From contig CAJUSQ010000156.1 in assembly GCA_910588885.1 (NCBI GenBank), positions 1 through 5,748 of the forward strand: a DNA stretch of 5,748 nt, written 5' to 3'. The position numbers and the translations under genes were made by a program. The notes under the pieces are model-generated. The model had not been told where the DNA came from. It saw nothing but the letters and a program-made list of their open reading frames with translations, and made no database searches. Of the stretch, positions 1 through 5,609 are shown one piece after another. Within the stretch, counting starts at the first letter, position 1; every line of letters starts with the position of its first letter. The DNA is from an uncultured Lachnospiraceae bacterium (GTDB lineage Bacteria > Bacillota > Clostridia > Lachnospirales > Lachnospiraceae).

Positions 1-436
1 CCCGGCTGACCTCACAGCTTGTTACAATTTTATCAATGTACTGCCAAAGCCCCAGGGAATCAAAAACCGCATGTACCAGCTCCCGGGAGTTGCTGGTAGC
101 AATCCCCATGGGAATCCCTTGTTCCTTACAATGGCATAAAAACGCCCGGGCTCCCGGCTTTAAGGGAACCTTGTGCATATATTTATCCATAGCCATCTTG
201 ATCCAGAGCTCCTTCAGCTCCTCCACGCTTTCCGAAAATCCGAAACGTTCAATGGTATATTGGGCCGTTTCCGTAAAGCTCACGCCCTCGATTTCCTTCT
301 GATATGTATCCGGCAGCTCCCTTCCCCGGGAATGCAGAAATTCCAGGTCGATTTCCTGCCAAACCCACATGGAATCTACCAGAGAGCCGTCTAAATCAAA
401 AATGACTGCTTTTTTGTCTTGTAATATTTGCGCCAT
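1..436 (-). CDS. HAD-superfamily subfamily IA hydrolase (beta-phosphoglucomutase/phosphatase-like), C-terminus cut by the window edge
   Basis: The first 145 codons of a gene that continues beyond base 1. The start is ATG at 436-434, with AAGGA eight bases upstream (445-449) overlapping the stop of the preceding rsuA-type gene. HAD motif I is at residues 12-22 (IFDLDGSLVDS), with nucleophile D14 and general acid/base D16. The usual Thr after DG is Ser here. Residues 22-90 are a helical C1 cap, KPGA lies at 93-96, and motif II is the ATSNS stretch at 113-117. Motifs III and IV, with the Lys and the second Asp pair, lie outside the window; the family is usually about 215-230 residues, so roughly a third is missing. 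Members are cytosolic, Mg-dependent phosphotransferases acting on sugar phosphates or similar small phosphoesters; the substrate cannot be read from the sequence. Last visible gene of the pepD-M23-rsuA cluster, 11 bases after rsuA. An in-frame ATG three codons upstream (445-443) has poorer ribosome binding site spacing. Confidence 0.9.
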   Translation of the reverse strand, partial: MAQILQDKKAVIFDLDGSLVDSMWVWQEIDLEFLHSRGRELPDTYQKEIEGVSFTETAQYTIERFGFSESVEELKELWIKMAMDKYMHKVPLKPGARAFLCHCKEQGIPMGIATSNSRELVHAVFDSLGLWQYIDKIVTSCEVSR

Positions 437-447
437 TTCTCCCATCC

Positions 448-1176
448 TTACCATATGATATTTCTGTTTCCCCCCTTCAGCGAGGAAACCTCCGCCGCCG
501 TCAGTGCCCGATACTCCCCGGGTTTCAGGCTTTCGTCCAGCTGTAATTCCCCAAAGGACACACGTTTTAAGTAGCTGACCGGACAGCCAATCAAATCGAA
601 CATACGTTTTACCTGATGGTACCGTCCTTCCGTAATGGTCAAAAAGGCCCTGGAAACCGGCCCGGCACAAAGGATCTCCAAAACCCCCGGACGGGTGGGC
701 TTTGCATCCCCGATCGATACCCCTTCGGCAAACAGCGGTACCGCCTGCTTTGGAATTTCCCCTGCCGTTTCCACATAATACGTTTTCGGCACATGATGGG
801 CAGGGGACAACAGCTCATGGCACAGGGCCCCGTCGTTGGTAATCAGCAGCAGCCCTTCCGTGTCCAAATCCAGCCGCCCCACCGGAAACAAATCCTTCCG
901 GGACGCTTCTTTTATATAGGAAAGCACCGTTTTATAATGGCCGTCGGAAACGGCGCTGACGCAGCCGGCCGGTTTATAAAGCATATAATATTCATATTCC
1001 GCATAGGCCACCGGGGTTCCCTGAAAACAGACGGTATCCGTTTCGATTGCAACCTTCCGCTCGGGGCGCTTTTCCGTTTCCTGATTCACGGTCACCATTC
1101 CCCGCTTCAAATACTGCTTCACCTGGCTGCGGGTCCCAATGCCCATGTCCGCCAGAAATTTATCTAATCTTATCAT
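448..1176 (-). CDS. rsuA: 16S rRNA pseudouridine synthase, RsuA/RluB/RluE/RluF family
   Basis: A 242-residue cytosolic protein, the usual length of RsuA-type enzymes. Residues 1-45 form an S4 RNA-binding domain (RLDKFLADMGIGTRSQV, then KRGMVTVN). The catalytic domain follows: YKPAG at 67-71 (motif I), GRLDLDTEGLLLITNDG at 100-116 with catalytic Asp103 (motif II), and EGRYHQVKRMF at 183-193 (motif III). The GRLD-x-x-T-x-GLL signature identifies the family securely. RsuA isomerises a uridine (U516 in E. coli) of 16S rRNA during small-subunit assembly; the exact target here is inferred from length and S4 domain, and an RluB/RluF-like 23S target cannot be excluded. ATG at 1176-1174 has AAAGGG six bases upstream (1183-1188), overlapping the stop of the M23 peptidase gene, so the two are probably coupled. 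The gap is 11 bases. Confidence 0.93.
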   Translation of the reverse strand: MIRLDKFLADMGIGTRSQVKQYLKRGMVTVNQETEKRPERKVAIETDTVCFQGTPVAYAEYEYYMLYKPAGCVSAVSDGHYKTVLSYIKEASRKDLFPVGRLDLDTEGLLLITNDGALCHELLSPAHHVPKTYYVETAGEIPKQAVPLFAEGVSIGDAKPTRPGVLEILCAGPVSRAFLTITEGRYHQVKRMFDLIGCPVSYLKRVSFGELQLDESLKPGEYRALTAAEVSSLKGGNRNIIW

Positions 1177-1187
1177 GTCCTGCCCTT

Positions 1188-2030
1188 TTAATAATAAGTA
1201 TACGTCAGCCTCCGCCCTTCCAGATACTGCAGGGGCCCATAGGGATTGATGCTCATTTCCGAGCCGTCCGGCCGGTTTACATAAATTCCCACATGAAGAT
1301 GCACATCAAAATTTCCCACGGTACCCTCAATCTCACTGTAGCCGCTGTCCCCCATAAAACCGATCCACTCTCCGGCCCGAATGGGGTCGCCCGGTTGGAA
1401 GTCCCGGGCATAATCATAGAGATGGGCATAGTAAAAATATCCTCCATGGGGGGAACGGATGCCAATCCGGTAACCGCCCTTGGTCAGCCAGCCCACCTGC
1501 TCCACCACGCCGTCCGTCATGCTGATTACCGGATAGCGGCCCCGTTCGTTGATGGACGCCATAAGATCCGTCCCCTCATGGCCCCGCTTTCCGCCAAACG
1601 TACGTTCGTTCATCCAGGAGTCTCCGAAGGTTACTGCCGCCTCTTCATGGGAGCTGGAGCGTGGAACCGGGAAATAGACCAAATCCTCCCAGACCGCCGC
1701 CAGATATCCCGTCAGGATCTGGTAATCCTCCGGCCAGTGCAGGCGCATCCTGGAAACGTACCAGGAAAGGGCGCTTTTCGTGGTTTCCCCGGACACCAGG
1801 TACGCATAAAGGTATTCATAACAGGAAGTATCCTCCTCCTTTTCCCATTCCCGGAACTGCTCCATCAGCTTTGGGGAAATCTTCTGTGCCCGTACTTTTT
1901 CCAGAGTATCTTCCGTCATCATCAGACGGTTCAGCTTTGCCAGCCCTGTTACATAGCTTTGCAGCGGTGCAAGAAGCAGGGCCATTACGGCAATGGAAAT
2001 CAGGTAAAAGGATAGCTTCCTGTTTTTCAA
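1188..2030 (-). CDS. membrane-anchored M23 (LytM-type) metallopeptidase, TTG start
   Basis: A 280-residue protein. Residues 1-5 are basic and 7-27 hydrophobic with no obvious signal peptidase site, so it is probably a signal anchor placing the rest outside the membrane. Residues 38-120 are a predicted helical, charged and Tyr/Trp-rich region I do not recognise. Residues about 133-270 are the M23 domain with all expected metal and catalytic positions: H151 and D155 (HEGTD), H203 (YAHLY), and H244/H246 (VHLHVG). M23 enzymes are zinc endopeptidases that usually cut peptidoglycan cross-bridges or stem peptides, so a role in wall remodelling is likely; an intact active site argues against a purely structural SpoIIQ/EnvC-like role. 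The start is TTG at 2030-2028, one base after the pepD stop, with AAGAAGGG nine bases upstream. The next in-frame ATG (residue 16) would cut the membrane segment and lacks a comparable site. Confidence 0.9.
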   Translation of the reverse strand: MKNRKLSFYLISIAVMALLLAPLQSYVTGLAKLNRLMMTEDTLEKVRAQKISPKLMEQFREWEKEEDTSCYEYLYAYLVSGETTKSALSWYVSRMRLHWPEDYQILTGYLAAVWEDLVYFPVPRSSSHEEAAVTFGDSWMNERTFGGKRGHEGTDLMASINERGRYPVISMTDGVVEQVGWLTKGGYRIGIRSPHGGYFYYAHLYDYARDFQPGDPIRAGEWIGFMGDSGYSEIEGTVGNFDVHLHVGIYVNRPDGSEMSINPYGPLQYLEGRRLTYTYY

Positions 2031-2031
2031 T

Positions 2032-3480
2032 TTATTTCGCCCTTCTTAAAAATTCTACAATCAAATCCCACACCCGTGCCGTAGAGGAGATGCTAAGCCG
2101 CTCCTTGGGGGTATGGATGTCAAAATTATTGGGTCCGAAGGAAATGCAGTCCAAATCCGGTAGCTTTCCGGACAGAAGCCCGCACTCCAGGCCCGCGTGG
2201 ATCGCCTGGATTTTCGGCTCCTCCTTGAACAAATCCCGGTAGCATTCCCTCATCAATTCCCGCAGCTTCGAATCGGCCTTGTATTCCCAGGCCGGATAAT
2301 CCCCGTATACGGTCATCGTACCTCCCAGAAATTCCGTCAAGGTCCGCAGCCGGTTCGAAACCTCATATTTCCGGCTGGTCACGCTGCTTCGGATGGAAAA
2401 GGTAACCTGGCATTCCGCTTCGGTCAGCTGAAAAATACCGGGATTTAAAGAGGTTTCCACCAAATCCGGGATTTCCAGGCTCCGGTTTAAAACCCCGAAG
2501 GGCATATTCCGTAAAAACACCAGCAACCGTTCCTGGGACGCTTTCTCCAGAACCGGAACGCTGCCCTCTCCTTCCCGGGAGACGGAAACGGAAATTCCCG
2601 GGTCACTGGACTGAAATTCCTTTTGCAAGGTTTCCTCCCATTCCTGCACCAGCTCCTCCAGCCGTCCGGCCTGCCCGGGAGCGATGAGAAGCTTAGCTTC
2701 CGCTTCCCGGGGAATGGCATTGTCCATTAGTCCGCCTGCGGCGGACATGATACGAATCCCGGCCTGTGTTTCCAAATCCTGCAAAATCCGGCCCAGGGTT
2801 ACGATTCCGTTGGCCCGCTCCTTATGGATTTCGGCGCCGGAGTGACCGCCCAACAGTCCGTGTACCCTCAAAGAAACCTCTAGCCCCTCCACTGTTTCAT
2901 AGGAAACCGGAAGTACGCAGTCAGCCCTTAGCCCTCCGGCACAGCTGGTTAAAAATACCCCTTCCTCGTCGGAATCAATGTTTAACAGCCGCCTTCCCTT
3001 CAGTCCGGAAACGTCAATGGACTCGGCTCCCAGCATTCCCGTTTCTTCATCCACCGTCAGCACTACCTCCAGGGGCGGATGGGCCAGGGTATCGCTGTCT
3101 AACAGGGCAAAGGCATAAGCCAGGGCAATTCCGTCGTCTCCGCCTAAGGTGGTGCCCTCCGCCTTTAAAAAATCGCCGTCAATATAGAGGGAAAGCCCTT
3201 CCCTGGTAAAATCAATCTCCCGGCTGCTTTCTTTTTCACAGACCATATCCATATGGCCCTGGATGATAACCGGCTGGGAATCCTCGTAACCGGCGCTTCC
3301 CGGCTTTTTGATGATTACATTATTATTTGCATCCTGCTCATAAGAAAGTCCCCGGGATTTCGCAAAATCCACGCAGTAATCGCTGATCTTTTTGGTATTT
3401 CCGGAACCATGGGGAATCCCGCAGATTTCCTCAAAAAACTGAAATACTTTTTTGGGTTCCAAATTCGTACATACGTTCAT
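2032..3480 (-). CDS. pepD: aminoacyl-histidine dipeptidase, peptidase family M20C
   Basis: A 482-residue cytosolic metallopeptidase of the usual PepD length (about 485). Numbered from the ATG at 3480-3478: QGHMDMV carries metal ligand H76 and D78; LGGDDG has the bridging D115; DEETG supplies catalytic E145 and ligand E146; NIDSDEEG gives D169; the dimerisation-domain GGHSG is at about 211-215; FDIHTPKER carries the final ligand H456. All positions match the E. coli PepD set (H80, D82, D119, E149, E150, D173, H461), so it should be active. The family hydrolyses Xaa-His and other dipeptides in peptide turnover. A longer reading from TTG at 3495-3493 is possible, but the ATG is preferred because GGGAGGG lies six bases before it. 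Probable first gene of the pepD-M23-rsuA-HAD operon, diverging from the ylbJ-like gene across 57 bases. Confidence 0.95.
   Translation of the reverse strand: MNVCTNLEPKKVFQFFEEICGIPHGSGNTKKISDYCVDFAKSRGLSYEQDANNNVIIKKPGSAGYEDSQPVIIQGHMDMVCEKESSREIDFTREGLSLYIDGDFLKAEGTTLGGDDGIALAYAFALLDSDTLAHPPLEVVLTVDEETGMLGAESIDVSGLKGRRLLNIDSDEEGVFLTSCAGGLRADCVLPVSYETVEGLEVSLRVHGLLGGHSGAEIHKERANGIVTLGRILQDLETQAGIRIMSAAGGLMDNAIPREAEAKLLIAPGQAGRLEELVQEWEETLQKEFQSSDPGISVSVSREGEGSVPVLEKASQERLLVFLRNMPFGVLNRSLEIPDLVETSLNPGIFQLTEAECQVTFSIRSSVTSRKYEVSNRLRTLTEFLGGTMTVYGDYPAWEYKADSKLRELMRECYRDLFKEEPKIQAIHAGLECGLLSGKLPDLDCISFGPNNFDIHTPKERLSISSTARVWDLIVEFLRRAK
2040..2047 (-). promoter_or_regulatory. ribosome binding site deciding the TTG start of the M23 peptidase gene
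   Basis: AAGAAGGG read on the minus strand, nine bases before TTG at 2030-2028. It lies inside the last codons of pepD, whose TAA (2034-2032) is one base from the TTG, so terminating ribosomes can probably reinitiate. Confidence 0.7.
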
Positions 3481-3486
3481 GTTTTT

Positions 3487-3493
3487 CCCTCCC
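3487..3493 (-). promoter_or_regulatory. ribosome binding site deciding the pepD ATG start
   Basis: GGGAGGG on the minus strand, followed by a six-base spacer and ATG at 3480-3478. It overlaps the upstream TTG (3495-3493), which therefore is unlikely to be the start. Confidence 0.8.
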
Positions 3494-3504
3494 AATGCAC
3501 CCTG

Positions 3505-3532
3505 GCATATTTATTGTATTCTTCCATATAAT
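3505..3532 (+). promoter_or_regulatory. candidate sigma-E-like sporulation promoter of the ylbJ-like gene
   Basis: GCATATT (3505-3511) and CATATAAT (3525-3532) are separated by 13 bases. The B. subtilis sigma-E consensus as I know it is KMATATT and CATACAMT with about 14-15 bases between, so the boxes match 7/7 and 7/8 but the spacer is a little short. The second box also contains a perfect sigma-A -10 (TATAAT, 3527-3532), but nothing like TTGACA sits 16-18 bases upstream. Initiation about seven bases after the box would fall at 3538-3540, on the ATG itself. The function of the downstream gene (YlbJ family, sigma-E regulon in B. subtilis) fits this reading. The region is AT-rich, so chance matches are possible. 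Confidence 0.5.
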
Positions 3533-3542
3533 GTACTATGAA
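3513..3542 (-). promoter_or_regulatory. candidate sigma-A promoter of the pepD operon
   Basis: On the minus strand TTCATA (3542-3537; four of six to TTGACA), an 18-base spacer and TACAAT (3518-3513; five of six to TATAAT). Predicted start near 3506, giving a leader of about 26 bases that contains the pepD ribosome binding site. It overlaps the opposing ylbJ-like promoter and its start codon. The -35 match is weak. Confidence 0.4.
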
Positions 3543-4494
3543 AAAAATCATTTATAGTATTATTTTATCCATCCTGGCCCTTTACATACTGTTCTCCCCG
3601 GCGGATGCCATAAAAGCCGCGTCCTACGGGCTTTTGCTGTGGTACTCGAAAATGCTGCCCACCCTTCTCCCCTTTGCGATCCTCTCTTATATCTTTGTGG
3701 CTGCGGGCCTTTTGGACCGTCCCTGCAAGGTTTTGCACCGCTGCTTAAAGGGGATCCTCCCGGTCAGCAGCGAAGGCATTTATCCGCTGTTTGCCGGATT
3801 TTTGTTCGGATTCCCTCTGGGGAGCCGGATTACCGCCCAGCTGGTGGAGGAAGGACGCATGAGCGCCGTCCAGGGAAACCGCCTGTTTCCCGTCTGCAAC
3901 AACATCAGCCCGGTATTTATCAGCGGCTTTATTCTGTCCGCTTCCCTGAAACGGCCGGAGCTTACCGGAATCACGCTGCTGATCCTGTACGGGCCGCCCC
4001 TGGCTTTTTTTATCCTGCAGGGAAAGCTTTTTCCACTCAAAGGCCAGGCCGGGGAAAATCCCGTTCCCGCCCGCTCCCTACTGCAAAAAAAAGCCGCATC
4101 AAGATCTCAAATCAACTTTAAAATCATTGATGCCGGCATTATGAGCGGGTTTGAAACCTTAACCAAGCTGGGCGGTTATATCATGCTGTTTGCAATCCTG
4201 GCGCAGATGACCACAAGCCTCCCCTTCGGGAATCCTTTTTTGAAAAGCCTTCTGGTAGGCGTTACGGAAATCACCAACGGCATTGCCTGTATTTCCGGAT
4301 CCGGTCTTCCCTTTGCCCGAAAATATCTGCTGACCGTTTTCTGTACTGCCTTCGGCGGACTTTCCGGCCTTGCTCAGACCGCTTCCATGGTACGGGCCGC
4401 CGGGCTTTCTATGGCAGCATATATCCGAACAAGGGTTCTGTGCAGTCTGGCATCCACAGCCCTGGCCCTGCTGTTTCTGTCCGCCGGGCCCTGA
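3538..4494 (+). CDS. ylbJ: YlbJ-like sporulation integral membrane protein (nucleoside recognition/Gate domain family)
   Basis: A 318-residue polytopic membrane protein. Hydrophobic segments lie roughly at 4-20, 40-58, 82-94, 120-136, 142-162, 212-228, 262-282 and 300-316. Recognisable family motifs are GFLFGFPLGSR (87-97) followed by the QLVEEGRMS stretch, CNNISPVFISG (120-130), EITNG (244-248) and FGGLSGLAQ (272-280). This pattern is that of YlbJ, needed for spore formation in B. subtilis and made under sigma-E in the mother cell; the transported substrate is not known to me. It is shorter than B. subtilis YlbJ (about 400 residues as I recall). A polar linker at 163-195 divides two membrane halves and contains an A8 run. 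An in-frame TAA at 3529-3531 excludes an earlier start, and no Shine-Dalgarno precedes the ATG. Adjacency to coaD matches the rsmD-coaD-ylbJ neighbourhood of B. subtilis. It could otherwise be a general Gate-domain transporter. Confidence 0.85.
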   Translation: MKKIIYSIILSILALYILFSPADAIKAASYGLLLWYSKMLPTLLPFAILSYIFVAAGLLDRPCKVLHRCLKGILPVSSEGIYPLFAGFLFGFPLGSRITAQLVEEGRMSAVQGNRLFPVCNNISPVFISGFILSASLKRPELTGITLLILYGPPLAFFILQGKLFPLKGQAGENPVPARSLLQKKAASRSQINFKIIDAGIMSGFETLTKLGGYIMLFAILAQMTTSLPFGNPFLKSLLVGVTEITNGIACISGSGLPFARKYLLTVFCTAFGGLSGLAQTASMVRAAGLSMAAYIRTRVLCSLASTALALLFLSAGP

Positions 4495-4500
4495 CTGACC

Positions 4501-5094
4501 TTACTCCTCATCATCCTCATATTCTTCCGGAAGCTGCTGCTCCACCGGAATTACTCCCTGCTGCAGCAGCTCTCTCCGGTTGGCGTTGATGGTCTGGAAA
4601 CAATCCTGAAGAGACGCCATCAGATTGTCACTGCGGGCCTTTGTGGTATCAATCGCATTGATAATGATCCCTTCCATATTTTGCAGCAGATTGTCTACAT
4701 ATTGTAAGGCGTTCCCCTGGATAATGCTGGCAAACTGGTTTGCCTCATCCACAATGGACTGGCCCTTGTTAGTGGCGGCTAACACAATTTCGTCTGCCTG
4801 GGCGTATGCCTGCTGCATGATCTGATGTTCGCTGACCAGCTCCGTGGTATGTACCTCAGCCTTGGCAATAATGGCATCTGCTTTCGCCTGCGCATCTGCC
4901 AATATGGCCTCCTTATTGCTGATCATCTTCTGATAACGCCGGATCTCATCCGGGGCCTTCCGCCGAAGCTCCGTCAGCAGCTCTTCCATCTCGTCCTTGT
5001 CCACAATGATCTTGCTGTTGGAAAAAGCCTGATATTTACATCCTGCAATATATTCTTCTATTTCGTCAATGCATTGTTCTATTTTACTTCCCAT
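4501..5094 (-). CDS. uncharacterised coiled-coil protein (DivIVA-like / ATPase subunit E/H-like) downstream of coaD
   Basis: A 197-residue soluble protein without signal or membrane segment. Residues 28-45 (KIIVDKDEMEELLTELRR) recall the short DivIVA-type 'VDKDEVDDFL' element. Residues about 50-125 are a long Ala-, Gln- and Glu-rich helix with repeated ADAQAKADAI / AQADEIV patterns typical of coiled coils, and 130-178 is a further helical stretch. The tail (186-197) is strongly acidic, ending EYEDDEE. Such proteins next to coaD in Lachnospiraceae are commonly labelled 'ATPase' because of resemblance to the stalk subunits of V/A-type ATPases, but no Walker motif is present, so ATP hydrolysis is not supported. 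A scaffold or polar-localisation role is only a guess. ATG at 5094-5092 has AAAGGAG eight bases upstream (5103-5109), 20 bases after coaD. Its stop is six bases from the convergent ylbJ-like stop. Confidence 0.85.
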   Translation of the reverse strand: MGSKIEQCIDEIEEYIAGCKYQAFSNSKIIVDKDEMEELLTELRRKAPDEIRRYQKMISNKEAILADAQAKADAIIAKAEVHTTELVSEHQIMQQAYAQADEIVLAATNKGQSIVDEANQFASIIQGNALQYVDNLLQNMEGIIINAIDTTKARSDNLMASLQDCFQTINANRRELLQQGVIPVEQQLPEEYEDDEE

Positions 5095-5114
5095 TGCCTA
5101 CACTCCTTTAATTC

Positions 5115-5594
5115 CTATTCCCGGTATTTTGCATATATGCGCGCAATCAAGTGTTCCGGCACAAAATGAGAGATATCGCCGCCATAGGAAGCCACTTCCT
5201 TTACAATCGTGGAACTAAGGTATGCATATTCCAGACTGGTCGTTAGAAACATCGTATCCACCTGGGGATTTACAATTCGGTTGGTCTGGGCAATCTGCAG
5301 TTCATATTCAAAATCCGTTACTGCCCGGAGTCCCCGTATAATCAGATTGGCATCCATATCCCTGGCGTGGTCAATCAAAAGCCCGTCAAAGGACCGCACC
5401 GTCACATTTGGAATGTCTTTTGTCATTTCTTCTAACATACTAACACGTTCTTCGATAGAAAACAATGCATTTTTTGCACTATTCCGTAAAACAGAAACAA
5501 TTAATTCATCGACAATTTTCGCAGAACGCACAATCATATCCAGATGCCCGAAGGTAACCGGGTCAAAACTTCCCGGATAAATCGCTTTTTTCAT
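5115..5594 (-). CDS. coaD: phosphopantetheine adenylyltransferase
   Basis: A 159-residue cytosolic enzyme of the usual length that transfers AMP from ATP to 4'-phosphopantetheine, giving dephospho-CoA in the fourth step of CoA synthesis from pantothenate. The N-terminal YPGSFDPVTFGH (6-17) contains the nucleotidyltransferase TxGH motif with H17. K41 aligns with E. coli K42, RGLRA (87-91) carries R90 corresponding to R91, and SSTIVKE (127-133) is the ISSTxxRE-like ATP-binding motif with Lys in place of Arg. All catalytic elements are present. ATG at 5594-5592 is preceded by GGGAGGA (5599-5605), four bases away, just after the rsmD stop. The rsmD-coaD pairing is widely conserved in bacteria and confirms the assignment. 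Confidence 0.98.
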   Translation of the reverse strand: MKKAIYPGSFDPVTFGHLDMIVRSAKIVDELIVSVLRNSAKNALFSIEERVSMLEEMTKDIPNVTVRSFDGLLIDHARDMDANLIIRGLRAVTDFEYELQIAQTNRIVNPQVDTMFLTTSLEYAYLSSTIVKEVASYGGDISHFVPEHLIARIYAKYRE

Positions 5595-5609
5595 GGAATC
5601 CTCCCGCCC

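Noticed and set aside
78..87. CTCCCGGGAG palindrome, and many CCCGGG words elsewhere
   Set aside because: They fall at Ser/Arg/Pro/Gly codon junctions within genes and are explained by codon preference rather than a regulatory site.
616..1167. 183-codon plus-strand open frame opposite rsuA
   Set aside because: Fully antisense to a secure pseudouridine synthase gene; no family motifs.
1047..2015. 322-codon plus-strand open frame antisense to the M23 and rsuA genes
   Set aside because: The minus strand here has complete domain signatures with catalytic residues. The plus-strand product is rich in Pro, His and Arg without motifs and has no ribosome binding site; it is a shadow of the real genes.
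3478..3495. Upstream TTG start for pepD adding five residues
   Set aside because: The TTG overlaps the GGGAGGG site that is well placed for the ATG at 3480, and has no good site of its own.
3639..4121. 160-codon plus-strand frame overlapping the ylbJ-like gene
   Set aside because: It is the -1 frame of a membrane protein with clear YlbJ motifs; its product is Pro/Arg-rich and unlike any protein. It matters only as the frame entered by a possible -1 slip at 4092.
4524..4533. Perfect palindrome CTTCCGGAAG as an operator or terminator
   Set aside because: Ten bases inside coding sequence, no T-run, and similar CCGG/CCCGGG palindromes are frequent throughout this window.
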